A stretch of 64,000 bases of DNA from Streptomyces sp. NBC_00162 (GCF_024611995.1 NZ_CP102509.1:5642001-5706000); one strand, 5' to 3'; positions 26,038 to 36,125 are shown, counted from the first letter of the stretch. Numbers and translations are program-made. The notes: generated by a model not told the origin, from the letters alone.

Positions 26038-26188
26038 CCCCGTCGCCAGGGTGGCCGGAAGAAACGGAACGATGGCGATTCGTCACGGGGCGGATAGCCG
26101 GGGCCCGTTGGTGGGAGGATGGTCCATGTGGGTGTGCGTGGCCGTACGCCCCGGGCCGACCAGGGGACGACCGAAGGTGTGATCAGTA

Positions 26189-26383
26189 GTGGCCATTTCG
26201 CTGTCAGTGGTGGTTCTGTTGGCGGTCATCCTGGTGGTGCTGATCCGCGGCAACCACATCAAGACGGGCCCCGCCATCGTCGCGGCCCTCTTCGGCTTCT
26301 TCCTGGCGTCCAGCTCGATCTCGGACGACGTGAACCGTTTCCTCAACTCCCTCGCGACGATGATCGCGAACATCAAGCTCTAG
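26189..26383 (+). CDS. Small conserved membrane protein, unknown function
   Basis: A 64-residue protein from GTG 26189. A hydrophobic helix (residues 2-19, ISLSVVVLLAVILVVLI) is followed by GNHIKTGPAIVAALFGFFLASS, probably a second helix, and then a short amphipathic tail (DDVNRFLNSLATMIANIKL). AAGG lies about 10 bases upstream of the start. From memory, near-identical small proteins occur across Streptomyces, but I know no function. The last 11 bp overlap the convergent DUF4231 gene. Confidence 0.75.
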   Translation: MAISLSVVVLLAVILVVLIRGNHIKTGPAIVAALFGFFLASSSISDDVNRFLNSLATMIANIKL

Positions 26384-26855
26384 GCGGCGTGACGTCCGCG
26401 GGCTGCAGGTCGGCGCTCACCTGACCCCCCAGGGTCATGACGTTCAAGGTGGCCGAGTTCTCGCTCGCTATGGCCTTCTCCACCCGTGCCACCAGGGTCG
26501 TGAAGGACTCGCTCTCCGACAGGCCGAGATAGGGGCCCACGCCCGACTGGAAGTAGACCTTCTCGTGGCCGAGCAGCTGCTCGGTCGACCGGTAGTTCTT
26601 CCACTGCTCGCGGTAGCGGTACACGCTCTCCAGCGAGACGGAGCCGACGACGACCAGGCTGAGCGCCGTCGCGGTGAGCCGGGCGAACGGCAGGTCGATG
26701 TTGACCAGTACGGGCACCATCGCACCCCCGACCACCGACACGGTCCGCATCCTGAGATGCATGGCCTTCATCTTGACGGCCTTCCGGTCGTACCACTTCT
26801 GGTACTGGGAAAGCCTGGTGTCCACGTAGCGCTCGGCCTTGCTCGCCTCCGGCAT
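26373..26855 (-). CDS. DUF4231-type membrane protein
   Basis: About 160 residues. A basic N-terminal helix (ERYVDTRLSQYQKWYDRKAVKMK) is followed by two short transmembrane helices, then the characteristic RYREQWKNYRSTEQLLGHE motif and a final helix. This layout matches DUF4231 (SLATT-like) proteins, a group sometimes found in nucleotide-signalling conflict systems. No effector partner gene is next to it. The start is uncertain: ATG 26855 is used here; a TTG at 26891 would add 12 residues. Neither has a clear ribosome-binding site. Confidence 0.75.
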   Translation of the reverse strand: MPEASKAERYVDTRLSQYQKWYDRKAVKMKAMHLRMRTVSVVGGAMVPVLVNIDLPFARLTATALSLVVVGSVSLESVYRYREQWKNYRSTEQLLGHEKVYFQSGVGPYLGLSESESFTTLVARVEKAIASENSATLNVMTLGGQVSADLQPADVTPPRA

Positions 26856-26933
26856 GCGTGGGAGTAGACCGGCGAACTCGTGCGGAGTCAACCCACCGTC
26901 TGCCGGGGCCTGTTGGCCGAACCGGGAACGACT

Positions 26934-26973
26934 GAGGGCCAGGTCGGAGGAAATATCCTCCGACCTGGCCCTC
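26934..26973 (-). terminator. Terminator of tRNA-Gly
   Basis: An 18-bp perfect stem (26934-26951 with 26956-26973) with loop AATA. It is the longest perfect hairpin between genes here and lies 11 bp past the tRNA 3' end. Confidence 0.9.
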
Positions 26974-26983
26974 GAGTACTCAG

Positions 26984-27054
26984 AGCGGGCGACGGGAATC
27001 GAACCCGCGTAGCTAGTTTGGAAGACTAGTGCTCTACCATTGAGCTACGCCCGC
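26984..27054 (-). tRNA. tRNA-Gly (anticodon TCC)
   Basis: A 71-base cloverleaf on the minus strand. The 7-bp acceptor stem is GCGGGCG/CGCCCGC with discriminator T. The D-arm is GTAGCTCAATGGTAGAGCA, the anticodon stem-loop is CTAGTCTTCCAAACTAG with anticodon TCC, and the T-arm carries GGTTCGATTCC. CCA is not encoded. It reads GGA/GGG glycine codons, which are relatively rare in this genome. Confidence 0.97.
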
Positions 27055-27232
27055 AACGCGCGCGCCGCAGGTCCGGGGACCGCGGCACGGACAGCATCCT
27101 AGCGGGTCGCGCGGGGGGAGCGCACACCGCATTCGAGCCCGCCGCGAGGACCTGCCGAGAAGCCGGCCGGGAAACTCGGGAAACCCCGCACATCGGAGGG
27201 TCTCCGGGCATGTACCCTACGTGTCGCACCGA

Positions 27233-27309
27233 CGGGGTGTGGCGCAGCTTGGTAGCGCGTCCGCTTTGGGAGCGGAAGGTCGTCGGTTCGAATCCGGCCA
27301 CCCCGACCA
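27233..27309 (+). tRNA. tRNA-Pro (anticodon TGG)
   Basis: A 77-base cloverleaf including an encoded CCA. The acceptor stem is CGGGGTG/CACCCCG with discriminator A. The D-arm is GGCGCAGCTTGGTAGCGC, the anticodon loop is TTTGGGA with anticodon TGG at 27267-27269, and the T-arm carries GGTTCGAATCC. It is divergent from tRNA-Gly. Confidence 0.97.
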
Positions 27310-27496
27310 CCAGCAGTGTCCCCTCCGATCCCATCGAGGGTCCTCCACAAGATCGCGTTGTGGGCTGATTGCCGCTTGCGGTTACTATGCAAGCTGCGTG
27401 CCCGTGTGTCTGATGTACCGGGCCGAAGTCCGCTGAACCGCTGAATCACAGCGTGACGGCAGAACCCCCAGCAGTCAGCCACAAGGAGACCGAACC

Positions 27497-28885
27497 GTGA
27501 AGAGCGCCGTGGAGACCCTGAACCCGACTCGGGTTCGGCTCACTGTTGAGGTGCCCTTCGAGGAGCTCAAGGACAGCCTCGACGCGGCGTACAAGAAGAT
27601 CAACCAGCAGGTCACGGTGAAGGGCTTCCGCAAGGGCAAGATCCCGGCCCGCGTCATCGACCAGCGCTTCGGCCGCGGTGCGGTGCTGGAGGAGGCCGTC
27701 AACGACGCCCTCCCGAAGTTCTACACCGAGGCGGTCAACGAGGCCGACCTGAACCCGCTGGGCCAGCCCGAGGTCGACATCACGGAGCTGAAGGACGGCG
27801 AGCTGCTGGCCTTCACCGCCGAGGTCGACGTTCGCCCCGAGATCGAGATTCCGGACTACTCCGGCATCGAGGTCGAGGTCGACGCCATCGAGGTCTCCGA
27901 CGAGGACATCGAGAAGTCCGTCGAGCAGCTGCGCGGCCGCTTCGCGTCCACCAAGGACGTCGAGCGCGCCGCCCAGGACGGTGACGTCGTCACCCTCGAC
28001 CTCGAGGCCAAGGTCGACGGAGAGGTGCTGGAGGACGGCGTCGCTTCCGACGTGTCCTACACCATCGGCTCGGGCGAGCTCCTCGAGGGCATCGACGAGG
28101 CCGTCAAGGGCCTGGAGGCCGGTGGCGAGGCCACCTTCACCTCCCAGCTGAAGGGCGGCTCCGCCGAGGGCAAGGACGCCGAGGTCACCGTCAAGGTCAC
28201 CAAGGTCTCCGCCCGCGAGCTGCCGGAGCTGGACGACGAGTTCGCGCAGATGGCGAGCGAGTTCGACACCCTCGAGGACCTCAAGGCCGACAGCCGCAAG
28301 CGCCTCGAGAACATGAAGCAGTACGACCAGGCCACGCAGGCCCAGGAGCGCGTCCTGGAGAAGCTGCTGGAGCTCGTCGAGGTCCCGATCCCCGAGAAGC
28401 TCCTCGCGGACGAGGTCCAGACCCGCAAGCACAACCTGGAGCACCACCAGCTCGGCCAGATGGGTCTGACCATCGAGAAGTACCTGGAGTTCCAGGGCAA
28501 GACGGTCGAGGAGTTCGACGCCGAGACCTCCGAGCAGGCGATCAAGGGCATCAAGACGCAGTTCGTCCTCGACGCGCTGGTCAACAAGGAGAAGCTGGGC
28601 GTCGACCAGGAGGAGCTCACCGAGCACCTCATGCGCCGCGCTGCTTCCTCCGGCATGTCCCCCGACCAGTTCGCCCAGGCCGTGGTCGAGGGTGGCCAGG
28701 TCCCGATGCTGGTCGGCGAGGTCGCCCGCGGCAAGGCCCTCGCGGTCGTCGTCGAGGCCGCCAAGGTCGTCGACACCAACGGTGAGGTCGTCGACCTCTC
28801 CGACGAGGACGAGGAGCAGGCCGTCGAGACGGTCGAGGCCGCCGTCGAGGGTGACGCCGAGGACAAGGCCGAAGAGGCCAAGTAA
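27497..28885 (+). CDS. tig: Trigger factor (ribosome-associated chaperone and prolyl isomerase)
   Basis: A 462-residue chaperone that meets nascent chains at the ribosome exit tunnel. The GTG start follows AAGGAGA. The N-terminal ribosome-binding motif [17 protein letters not shown] is clear. The FKBP-type PPIase domain spans about residues 155-235 ([17 protein letters not shown] onward) and the helical C-terminal domain follows. A very acidic tail ([20 protein letters not shown]) ends the protein. The clpP genes lie immediately downstream, as in many bacteria, linking folding to proteolysis. Confidence 0.97.
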   Translation: MKSAVETLNPTRVRLTVEVPFEELKDSLDAAYKKINQQVTVKGFRKGKIPARVIDQRFGRGAVLEEAVNDALPKFYTEAVNEADLNPLGQPEVDITELKDGELLAFTAEVDVRPEIEIPDYSGIEVEVDAIEVSDEDIEKSVEQLRGRFASTKDVERAAQDGDVVTLDLEAKVDGEVLEDGVASDVSYTIGSGELLEGIDEAVKGLEAGGEATFTSQLKGGSAEGKDAEVTVKVTKVSARELPELDDEFAQMASEFDTLEDLKADSRKRLENMKQYDQATQAQERVLEKLLELVEVPIPEKLLADEVQTRKHNLEHHQLGQMGLTIEKYLEFQGKTVEEFDAETSEQAIKGIKTQFVLDALVNKEKLGVDQEELTEHLMRRAASSGMSPDQFAQAVVEGGQVPMLVGEVARGKALAVVVEAAKVVDTNGEVVDLSDEDEEQAVETVEAAVEGDAEDKAEEAK

Positions 28886-28915
28886 CACCCAGGGCGAAGC
28901 CCACTGAGCAGTACC

Positions 28916-28953
28916 CCGAAGGGCCCGGACGCCGTCGCGTCCGGGCCCTTCGG
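28916..28953 (+). terminator. Terminator after tig
   Basis: A 17-bp perfect stem CCGAAGGGCCCGGACGC (28916-28932 with 28937-28953) with loop CGTC. Confidence 0.9.
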
Positions 28954-28979
28954 CACTGCCGCCGAAAGGCTCCCGTACC

Positions 28980-28996
28980 TTGCGCTCCGAGCGAAC
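28980..28996 (-). promoter_or_regulatory. ClgR box upstream of clpP1
   Basis: Read on the minus strand, GTTCGC-TCGGA-GCGCAA matches the Streptomyces ClgR consensus GTTCGC-N5-GCG exactly. ClgR activates clp and lon genes in response to protein stress. It lies about 165 bp before the clpP1 start. Confidence 0.78.
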
Positions 28997-29008
28997 AGTT
29001 CGGGAAGC

Positions 29009-29035
29009 GGGATGGCGTTGTCCTACCTGCGCGTT
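29009..29035 (+). promoter_or_regulatory. Possible SigR-like promoter of clpP1
   Basis: GGGATG (29009-29014), 18 bases, then GTT (29033-29035). The spacing fits SigR but the -35 element has two mismatches. SigR-dependent induction of clpP1P2 has been reported for S. coelicolor. It lies just downstream of the ClgR box. Confidence 0.4.
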
Positions 29036-29161
29036 AGGGTCCATGAATACGAGGGCACGTGAGTACCCGGATGCCGGCGGACTTGTCCGCACCGGCCGGA
29101 CCGCGCCCCAGAACGAGACGCTGAGACGGCACATGGCCGTCGGAGACGAGCAGGTGGATAC

Positions 29162-29779
29162 GTGACGAATCTGAAGCCTTACGCCGCGGGTGAGCCGTCC
29201 ATCGGTGGCGGCCTCGGCGACCATGTCTACAACCGGCTGCTCGGCGAGCGCATCATCTTCCTCGGCCAGCAGGTCGACGACGACATCGCCAACAAGATCA
29301 CCGCACAGCTCCTCCTCCTGGCCGCCGAGCCGGAGAAGGACATCTACCTGTACATCAACAGCCCCGGTGGCTCCGTGACGGCGGGCATGGCGGTCTACGA
29401 CACCATGCAGTACATCCCGAACGACGTCGTCACCATCGGCATGGGCATGGCGGCCTCCATGGGCCAGTTCCTGCTCACCGGTGGCGCCAAGGGCAAGCGC
29501 TTCGCCCTGCCGAACACCGACATCCTGATGCACCAGGGCTCCGCGGGCATCGGTGGCACCGCGTCGGACATCAAGATCCAGGCCCAGTACCTGCTGCGCA
29601 CCAAGCAGCGCATGGCCGAGATCACCGCGTTCCACTCGGGCCAGACCGTCGAGGCGATCATCCGCGACGGCGACCGCGACCGCTGGTTCACCGCCGAGGA
29701 GGCCAAGGAGTACGGCCTCATCGACGAGATCATCTCGGCCGCGTCCAACGTGCCGGGCGGCGGCGGCACCGGGGCCTGA
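29162..29779 (+). CDS. clpP1: ATP-dependent Clp protease proteolytic subunit 1
   Basis: A 205-residue serine peptidase subunit of the barrel-shaped ClpP complex. The catalytic Ser (about 99) is in [10 protein letters not shown], His (about 124) is in DILMHQ, and Asp is in the [18 protein letters not shown] region. [20 protein letters not shown] is the oxyanion-hole segment. GTG 29162 has AGGTGG upstream. The next gene encodes a second ClpP 67 bp on; the two form a mixed complex in actinobacteria and work with ClpX or ClpC. The upstream ClgR box predicts stress control. Confidence 0.96.
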   Translation: MTNLKPYAAGEPSIGGGLGDHVYNRLLGERIIFLGQQVDDDIANKITAQLLLLAAEPEKDIYLYINSPGGSVTAGMAVYDTMQYIPNDVVTIGMGMAASMGQFLLTGGAKGKRFALPNTDILMHQGSAGIGGTASDIKIQAQYLLRTKQRMAEITAFHSGQTVEAIIRDGDRDRWFTAEEAKEYGLIDEIISAASNVPGGGGTGA

Positions 29780-29846
29780 TCCCGGCGCGCGACCTCTCGT
29801 ACGCCCGCCCGTACAGGCAAGCCTCAGCCCGCAGAACGCCACCAGG

Positions 29847-30518
29847 ATGGTGAACACCCAGATGCACATGAACAACCTCTCTCCCGCGAGCGGCCTCTAC
29901 ACCGGCGCTCAGGTGGACAACCGCTACGTCATCCCGCGCTTCGTCGAGCGCACCTCGCAGGGCGTGCGCGAGTACGACCCGTACGCGAAGCTCTTCGAGG
30001 AGCGCATCATCTTCCTCGGCGTGCAGATCGACGACGCCTCGGCGAACGACGTCATGGCGCAGCTGCTGTGCCTGGAGTCGATGGACCCGGACCGGGACAT
30101 CTCGATCTACATCAACAGCCCCGGCGGCTCCTTCACCGCGCTGACGGCCATCTACGACACGATGCAGTTCGTGAAGCCGGACATCTCCACGGTCTGCATG
30201 GGCCAGGCGGCCTCCGCCGCCGCGGTCCTGCTCGCCGCCGGTGCCCCGGGCAAGCGCATGGCCCTGCCGAACGCCCGCGTGCTGATCCACCAGCCGTCCG
30301 GCGGCACCGGCCGTGAGCAGCTCTCCGACCTGGAGATCGCGGCCAATGAGATCCTGCGCATGCGCGACCAGCTGGAGACCATGCTGGCCAAGCACTCGAC
30401 GACGCCGATCGAGAAGATCCGCGACGACATCGAGCGCGACAAGATCCTCACTGCCGAGGACGCGCTGGCGTACGGCCTGATCGACCAGGTCGTCTCCACC
30501 CGCAAGAGCTCGGCCTGA
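29847..30518 (+). CDS. clpP2: ATP-dependent Clp protease proteolytic subunit 2
   Basis: A 223-residue partner of ClpP1. The catalytic Ser is in [15 protein letters not shown], His is in VLIHQPSGG, and Asp is in the [21 protein letters not shown] region. It has a longer N-terminus ([23 protein letters not shown]) than ClpP1, as is usual for ClpP2. Start choice is uncertain: ATG 29847, GTG 29850, ATG 29862 and ATG 29868 are all in frame with only weak ribosome-binding sites. It is co-transcribed with clpP1 and followed by a hairpin. Confidence 0.95.
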   Translation: MVNTQMHMNNLSPASGLYTGAQVDNRYVIPRFVERTSQGVREYDPYAKLFEERIIFLGVQIDDASANDVMAQLLCLESMDPDRDISIYINSPGGSFTALTAIYDTMQFVKPDISTVCMGQAASAAAVLLAAGAPGKRMALPNARVLIHQPSGGTGREQLSDLEIAANEILRMRDQLETMLAKHSTTPIEKIRDDIERDKILTAEDALAYGLIDQVVSTRKSSA

Positions 30519-30576
30519 TCCTTGCCTCCAGTTGGCGTGGGCACGCTGCCGGATTCGGCGGTGTGAACCACGTCAA

Positions 30577-30598
30577 GGGGGCCCCGCACGGGGCCCCC
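30577..30598 (+). terminator. Hairpin after clpP2
   Basis: GGGGGCCCCG-CA-CGGGGCCCCC at 30577-30598. It sits between clpP2 and clpX and may reduce read-through. Confidence 0.7.
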
Positions 30599-30671
30599 GG
30601 CAAGGTACCGTCGGATATGAGGCACCAGGAGCGCTGAACCAGGCGTCTCCCAGGCGAAGGGGAAGCACCTC

Positions 30672-31958
30672 GTGGCACGCATCGGTGACGGCGGCGACCT
30701 GCTCAAGTGCTCGTTCTGCGGAAAGAGCCAGAAGCAGGTGAAGAAGCTCATCGCAGGGCCCGGTGTGTACATCTGCGACGAGTGCATCGACCTCTGCAAC
30801 GAGATCATCGAAGAGGAACTCGCGGAGACCTCCGAGGTCCGGTGGGAGGAACTCCCCAAGCCCCGTGAGATCTACGAGTTCCTGGAGAGCTACGTCGTCG
30901 GCCAGGAGCCGGCGAAGAAGGCGCTCTCCGTCGCGGTCTACAACCACTACAAGCGGGTCCAGGCCGGCGAGAACGGCGGCGCGCAGGGCCGGGACGACGC
31001 GATCGAACTCGCGAAGTCCAACATCCTGCTGCTCGGCCCCACCGGCTCCGGCAAGACGCTGCTCGCGCAGACGCTCGCCCGCATGCTCAACGTTCCGTTC
31101 GCCATCGCCGACGCGACGGCGCTGACGGAGGCCGGGTACGTCGGCGAGGACGTCGAGAACATCCTGCTGAAGCTGATCCAGGCGGCGGACTACGACGTCA
31201 AGAAGGCCGAGACCGGGATCATCTACATCGACGAGATCGACAAGGTCGCCCGCAAGAGCGAGAACCCGTCGATCACGCGCGACGTGAGCGGCGAGGGCGT
31301 TCAGCAGGCCCTCCTGAAGATCCTGGAAGGCACGACGGCCTCCGTCCCGCCGCAGGGTGGCCGCAAGCACCCGCACCAGGAGTTCATCCAGATCGACACG
31401 ACGAACGTGCTCTTCATCGTGGGCGGCGCCTTCGCCGGCCTGGAGAAGATCATCGAGTCGCGTGCGGGTTCCAAGGGCATCGGCTTCGGGGCGACGATCC
31501 GCTCGAAGCGCGAGATCGAGGCCAGCAACCAGTTCCAGGAGGTCATGCCGGAGGACCTGGTGAAGTTCGGGATGATCCCCGAGTTCATCGGCCGCCTCCC
31601 CGTGCTGACCTCCGTGCACAACCTGGACCGCGAGGCCCTGCTCCAGATCCTCATCGAGCCGCGTAACGCCCTGGTGAAGCAGTACCAGCGACTGTTTGAA
31701 CTCGACGGTGTGGAACTGGACTTCGAGCGGGAAGCCCTCGAAGCCATCGCCGACCAGGCGATCCTCCGCCAGACGGGCGCGCGCGGCCTGCGCGCCATCA
31801 TGGAGGAGGTCCTGATGTCGGTGATGTACGAGGTCCCGTCCCGCAAGGACGTGGCCCGCGTGGTCATCACCTCGGACGTGGTCCGCTCCAACGTCAACCC
31901 GACGCTGGTCCCCCGCATCGTCCCGAAGGACCAGGGCCCGCAGGAGAAGTCGGCGTAG
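30672..31958 (+). CDS. clpX: Clp protease ATP-binding unfoldase subunit
   Basis: A 428-residue AAA+ unfoldase that delivers substrates to ClpP. An N-terminal C4 zinc-binding domain (CSFCGKSQ then ICDECIDLC, residues about 13-40) binds adaptors and tagged substrates. Walker [11 protein letters not shown] (about residue 122), Walker [10 protein letters not shown], the pore-loop segment GYVGEDV and the ClpP-docking IGF loop ([12 protein letters not shown]) are all present. The GTG start follows GGGGAAG. It lies 153 bp behind clpP2 with a hairpin between, so it may have its own promoter. Confidence 0.97.
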   Translation: MARIGDGGDLLKCSFCGKSQKQVKKLIAGPGVYICDECIDLCNEIIEEELAETSEVRWEELPKPREIYEFLESYVVGQEPAKKALSVAVYNHYKRVQAGENGGAQGRDDAIELAKSNILLLGPTGSGKTLLAQTLARMLNVPFAIADATALTEAGYVGEDVENILLKLIQAADYDVKKAETGIIYIDEIDKVARKSENPSITRDVSGEGVQQALLKILEGTTASVPPQGGRKHPHQEFIQIDTTNVLFIVGGAFAGLEKIIESRAGSKGIGFGATIRSKREIEASNQFQEVMPEDLVKFGMIPEFIGRLPVLTSVHNLDREALLQILIEPRNALVKQYQRLFELDGVELDFEREALEAIADQAILRQTGARGLRAIMEEVLMSVMYEVPSRKDVARVVITSDVVRSNVNPTLVPRIVPKDQGPQEKSA

Positions 31959-31973
31959 CCCGAAGTACGTACA

Positions 31974-32009
31974 AGGAGGGGCGCCCCAGATATCTGGGGC
32001 GCCCCTCCT
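31974..32009 (+). terminator. Terminator after clpX
   Basis: A perfect 36-bp palindrome centred on AGATATCT, with GC-rich arms (AGGAGGGGCGCCCC). Confidence 0.88.
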
Positions 32010-32125
32010 CGCGTTCCGGACTACCTTGATCGATAATCGGACAAAAGTTCGCATGGCCGGGTGTGGTTGGCCGCTTCCTTGATCAACTTTGTCTCGACGT
32101 CGTCTTTCAGCGAAGGGAACGAGAC

Positions 32126-32401
32126 ATGAAGATGAAGCGTGCAGTGGGAGTCCTGGCGGTGGCAGTCGCCGCTACTGCGCTGCCGATTGTGGTGGCTGCG
32201 CCCGCGTCGGCCGATCAGGGTGATTGCCAGCTCTACCTGTTCGACAGGGGCTACAACGTCGGTCCGAAGGTGGAGTCGGCCTGCGGGACGGGTGCCGACC
32301 GCTGGAACCCGGCAGGCTGGGGCCAGTGCCTCATGGGGCTGACGGGCATCGGGGTGAGGCAGGAACACGCCGTCGAGGCCTGCAACGCCGCCAAGTGGTA
32401 G
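32126..32401 (+). CDS. Small secreted four-cysteine protein
   Basis: A 91-residue exported protein. ATG 32126 follows GAAGGGAAC. Residues 1-29 are a clear signal peptide (MKMKR, Ala/Val core, cleavage after APASA). The mature form of about 62 residues has cysteines at mature positions 5, 24, 39 and 57, suited to two disulfides. It is aromatic and glycine-rich (QLYLFDRGYNVGP, DRWNPAGWGQC) with a weakly amphipathic C-terminal half. I recognise no family. The upstream region is AT-richer than its surroundings and the gene stands alone between two terminators. It could be a signalling peptide, an inhibitor or a small toxin; no choice can be made from sequence. Confidence 0.8.
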   Translation: MKMKRAVGVLAVAVAATALPIVVAAPASADQGDCQLYLFDRGYNVGPKVESACGTGADRWNPAGWGQCLMGLTGIGVRQEHAVEACNAAKW

Positions 32402-32416
32402 TTGTCTGGCTGCGGC

Positions 32417-32450
32417 CGGCCTGCACGGAAACGAGTGCCCGTGCAGGCCG
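32417..32450. terminator. Bidirectional terminator after the secreted peptide gene
   Basis: A 12-bp perfect stem CGGCCTGCACGG (32417-32428 with 32439-32450) with a 10-base loop, between convergent genes. Confidence 0.85.
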
Positions 32451-32459
32451 CTGGCGCGA

Positions 32460-33377
32460 TCAGGCCTTGGTGCGACCGGTGTTGTAGAGCTTCGCCGTCA
32501 GGGCGGCCACGTCGTCGAGGGTGCCGCTGCTCCCGCCGAGCGCGGCCGCAACCGGATCGACGGCGTTGATGCCGACCAGGGTCGAGTGGTCGCCCCAGGC
32601 GCAGGAGGGGATCTCGATGTCCTTGGGCGCCTTGCTCGCGCCGGGCTTGGTGCTGATCATCTTGACGTTGGCGCACTTCATCACGGCGCCCTTGAAACCG
32701 GCCGGGGTGAACTCCTTAGGAGTGCCGACCAGCTCGTACTTGAAGCCGATCTTCTCGGTTTCCTTGTTGTTCTGGCCGATCCCGGCGTAGTAGCTGTCGA
32801 CCGCCTTCTCCGGGTCGGCGATCTCGCCCCAGAGGCCGTTGGCCGCGAACTGCTTGCCCTTCTCGTCCTTACCGATCTTGTACTGGGCAGTCGCATTGTG
32901 TGCGTTCTTCACGCCGAGCGCCTCGGCCTTGGTCTTCCCCTCACCGGTGACCGGGGTGTCGGCCGCGGGGGCACCGGCGGCGTCCGGCGCCTTCTGGTAG
33001 CTGTCGACCGCAGCGGGGTAGGCCAGCTTGTAGCCCTTGGTGTCCGAGCCCACCGACCCTGAACCGCCGCCCAGGAAGTACCAGCCGCCGCCCGCGATCA
33101 CCGCGACCGCGACGACCACCGCGATGACCACGCCGGCCTTGGACTTCTTCGGCTGCTGCGGGGGCATCCCGCCGTACGGGGGCTGCTGGTAGCCGTAGCC
33201 CGGCTGCTGCTGGGGCTGCTGCGGGTATCCCTGCGGCGGGACGCCCGGCTGCTGCGGGTAGCCGTAACCGGGCTGGGGCGCGGGCTGACCGTAGGGCCCC
33301 GGCGGCGGGGGCTGCTGCCCGTACGGTCCGGGCTGCTGCGGCTGCTGTCCGTAAGGTCCCGGCTGGTTGTAGCTCAT
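32460..33377 (-). CDS. Pro/Gln/Gly/Tyr-rich single-pass membrane protein with extracellular domain
   Basis: A 305-residue protein. ATG 33377 follows GGGGGACG. The first 75 residues are a repetitive cytoplasmic tail of GPYGQQP and PGYGYPQQ type units. A basic KKSK stop and one transmembrane helix (residues 81-102) precede an extracellular domain of about 200 residues. That domain has two cysteines (MKCANVKM and IPSCAWGD) that probably pair. This architecture is common in Streptomyces and unassigned. It is divergent from valS. Confidence 0.8.
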   Translation of the reverse strand: MSYNQPGPYGQQPQQPGPYGQQPPPPGPYGQPAPQPGYGYPQQPGVPPQGYPQQPQQQPGYGYQQPPYGGMPPQQPKKSKAGVVIAVVVAVAVIAGGGWYFLGGGSGSVGSDTKGYKLAYPAAVDSYQKAPDAAGAPAADTPVTGEGKTKAEALGVKNAHNATAQYKIGKDEKGKQFAANGLWGEIADPEKAVDSYYAGIGQNNKETEKIGFKYELVGTPKEFTPAGFKGAVMKCANVKMISTKPGASKAPKDIEIPSCAWGDHSTLVGINAVDPVAAALGGSSGTLDDVAALTAKLYNTGRTKA

Positions 33378-33491
33378 CCCGCGTCCCCCAATGAGGTTGC
33401 TTATACGTTCCACACATCCTGTCGGAAGCCGAAGTCTCCGGGTTCGCCGGGTCACCTGAATACCGGTTTCAGTACCGGACCGTTACGCCTC

Positions 33492-33497
33492 TAAACT
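33492..33497 (+). promoter_or_regulatory. -10 hexamer of leaderless valS
   Basis: TAAACT ends six bases before GTG 33504; TTCAGT lies 18 bp upstream of it. There is no ribosome-binding site and no room for a leader. Confidence 0.65.
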
Positions 33498-33503
33498 GAC
33501 CCC

Positions 33504-36125
33504 GTGACCGAGAACACGCAGACACCCAGCAGCCCCAACTCCGAACTGCCGACCCAGTACGCGCCGGCCGAGGTAGAGGGGAAGCTCTACGAGCGCTGGG
33601 TAGAACGTGGTTACTTCACGGCCGATCCCGCGAGCGAGAAGCCCGCGTACACCATCGTCATCCCGCCGCCGAACGTCACCGGCTCCCTGCACCTGGGGCA
33701 CGCCTTCCAGCACACGCTCATGGACGCCCTGACCCGCCGCAAGCGGATGCAGGGCTACGAGTCGCTGTGGCTGCCCGGCATGGACCACGCCGGCATCGCC
33801 ACCCAGAACAAGGTCGAGCAGCAGCTCGCCGAGGAGGGCAAGTCCCGCCACGACCTGGGCCGCGAGGAGTTCGTCGAGCGGGTCTGGCAGTGGAAGGAAG
33901 AGTACGGCGGCAAGATCCTCGGCCAGATGAGGCGGCTGGGCGACGGTGTGGACTGGTCGCGCGAGCGGTTCACGATGGACGAAGGGCTGTCCAAGGCCGT
34001 CCAGACGATCTTCAAGAAGCTCTTCGACGACGGGCTCATCTACCGCGCCGAGCGCATCATCAACTGGTGCCCCCGCTGTCTGACGGCCATCTCCGACATC
34101 GAGGTGGAGTACCAGGAGGACGCGGGCGAGCTCGTCTCGATCAAGTACGGCGAGGGTGAGGACACCCTGGTCGTCGCGACCACCCGCGCCGAGACGATGC
34201 TCGGTGACACGGCCATCGCCGTCCACCCGGACGACGAGCGCTACAAGCACCTGGTCGGCAAGCTGATCAAGCTGCCGCTCACCGACCGCTCCATCCCGGT
34301 CGTCGCCGACACCCACGTCGACCCGGCGTTCGGCACCGGCTGCGTCAAGGTCACCCCGGCCCACGACCCGAACGACTTCGCCATCGGGCAGCGGCACGGC
34401 CTGCCCAACCTGACGATCATGGACGAGCACGGCGTCATCACCGTCCACGGCCCCTTCCTCGGCCTGGACCGCTTCGAGGCCCGCTCCGCCGTCGTCGGCG
34501 CCCTGCGCCAGCAGGGTCGGATCGTCGCCGAGAAGCGTCCGTACATGCACTCCGTCGGGCACTGCTCGCGCTGCTCCACCACCGTCGAGCCCCGCCTGTC
34601 CCTCCAATGGTGGGTCAAGGTCGAGACCCTCGCCAAGGCCGCGGGTGACGCGGTCCGCGACGGCCGGGTCGCGATCCACCCGCAGGAGATGGAGAAGCGC
34701 TACTTCGACTGGGTCGACAACCTCAACGACTGGTGCATCTCGCGCCAGCTGTGGTGGGGCCACCGGATCCCGGTCTGGTACGGCCCGGACGGCGAGGTCG
34801 TCTGCGTCGGACCGGACGACGAGGCGCCGACGGGGGAGGGCTGGGTCCAGGACACCGACGTCCTCGACACCTGGTTCTCGTCCGGGCTGTGGCCGTTCTC
34901 GACGCTCGGCTGGCCGGAGCAGACCCCGGACCTGAAGAAGTTCTATTCCACGGACGTCCTGGTCACCGGGCACGACATCATCTTCTTCTGGGTCGCCCGG
35001 ATGATGATGTTCGGCCTGTACGCCATGGACGGCGAGGCCCCGTTCAAGACGATCGCGCTGACCGGTCTGGTCCGCGACGAGCGCGGCAAGAAGATGTCGA
35101 AGTCCTTCGGCAACGTGGTCGACCCGCTGGACTGGATGGACAAGTACGGCTCCGACGCCGTCCGCTTCACCCTGGCCAAGGGCGCCAACCCCGGCACCGA
35201 CGTCCCGATCGGTGAGGACTGGGTCCAGGCCTCCAGCAAGTTCGCCAACAAGATCTGGAACGCCACGCGCTTCGCGCTGATGAACGGCGCGACGATCGAG
35301 GGCGAGCTGCCGGCCGCGGAGCAGATGTCCGCGACCGACCGCTGGATCCTGTCGCGGCTCAACAAGACCGTCGCGCAGGTCGACGCGTACTACGAGGACT
35401 TCCAGTTCTCGAAGCTCAGCGAGGCGCTGTACCACTTCGCGTGGGACGAGGTCTTCGACTGGTACGTCGAGCTGTCGAAGACGACCTTCTTCGCGGGCGG
35501 CGAGCAGGCCAAGGTCTCCGGCCGGGTGCTGGGCGAGGTCATCGACGTCATGCTGCGGCTGCTGCACCCGGTGGTCCCGTTCGTCACCGAGACGCTGTGG
35601 ACCACGCTGACCGGCCGCGAGTCGCTCGTGATCGCCGAGTGGCCCAAGGACAGCGGTTTCCGCGACGAGGCCGCCGAGGCCGAGATCGGGAACGTCCAGT
35701 CGGTCGTCACCGAGGTCCGTCGCTTCCGCAAGGAGCAGGGTCTGCAGGACGGCCAGAAGGTCCCGGCCCGCCTGGACCTGGCCGGCACCGCGCTGGCCGC
35801 GCACGAGGCCGCCATCCGGCAGCTGCTGCGTCTGCAGCCGGAGGGCGACTCCTTCAGCGCCACCGCGACCCTCCCGGTCGCCGGCGCGAGCGTCGCGCTC
35901 GACCTGTCGGGCACCATCGACGTGGCCGCCGAGCGCAAGCGCCTCTCCAAGGACCTCGCGGCCGCGGAGAAGGAGAAGCAGCAGGCCGAGGCGAAGCTCG
36001 GGAACGAGGCGTTCATCGCCAAGGCTCCCGACAACGTCGTGGACAAGATCAAGGGCCGGCTGGCCAAGGCCGAGGCGGACATCGCCCGGATCCAGGCCCA
36101 GCTGGACACGCTGCCGCCCGCGTAG
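33504..36125 (+). CDS. valS: Valyl-tRNA synthetase
   Basis: An 873-residue class I synthetase that charges tRNA-Val. The HIGH-type motif reads HLGH in [15 protein letters not shown] (near residue 60) and the KMSKS motif reads KKMSKSFGN (about 532). The CP1 editing domain lies between them ([20 protein letters not shown]). The C-terminal coiled coil ([20 protein letters not shown]) is the usual tRNA-binding tail. The transcript appears to be leaderless, so no T-box riboswitch is possible here. Confidence 0.97.
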   Translation: MTENTQTPSSPNSELPTQYAPAEVEGKLYERWVERGYFTADPASEKPAYTIVIPPPNVTGSLHLGHAFQHTLMDALTRRKRMQGYESLWLPGMDHAGIATQNKVEQQLAEEGKSRHDLGREEFVERVWQWKEEYGGKILGQMRRLGDGVDWSRERFTMDEGLSKAVQTIFKKLFDDGLIYRAERIINWCPRCLTAISDIEVEYQEDAGELVSIKYGEGEDTLVVATTRAETMLGDTAIAVHPDDERYKHLVGKLIKLPLTDRSIPVVADTHVDPAFGTGCVKVTPAHDPNDFAIGQRHGLPNLTIMDEHGVITVHGPFLGLDRFEARSAVVGALRQQGRIVAEKRPYMHSVGHCSRCSTTVEPRLSLQWWVKVETLAKAAGDAVRDGRVAIHPQEMEKRYFDWVDNLNDWCISRQLWWGHRIPVWYGPDGEVVCVGPDDEAPTGEGWVQDTDVLDTWFSSGLWPFSTLGWPEQTPDLKKFYSTDVLVTGHDIIFFWVARMMMFGLYAMDGEAPFKTIALTGLVRDERGKKMSKSFGNVVDPLDWMDKYGSDAVRFTLAKGANPGTDVPIGEDWVQASSKFANKIWNATRFALMNGATIEGELPAAEQMSATDRWILSRLNKTVAQVDAYYEDFQFSKLSEALYHFAWDEVFDWYVELSKTTFFAGGEQAKVSGRVLGEVIDVMLRLLHPVVPFVTETLWTTLTGRESLVIAEWPKDSGFRDEAAEAEIGNVQSVVTEVRRFRKEQGLQDGQKVPARLDLAGTALAAHEAAIRQLLRLQPEGDSFSATATLPVAGASVALDLSGTIDVAAERKRLSKDLAAAEKEKQQAEAKLGNEAFIAKAPDNVVDKIKGRLAKAEADIARIQAQLDTLPPA

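Noticed and set aside
26984..27309. tRNA genes as an integration site of a mobile element
   Set aside because: No integrase, no duplicated tRNA 3' end and no attachment-site repeat can be seen in the flanks.
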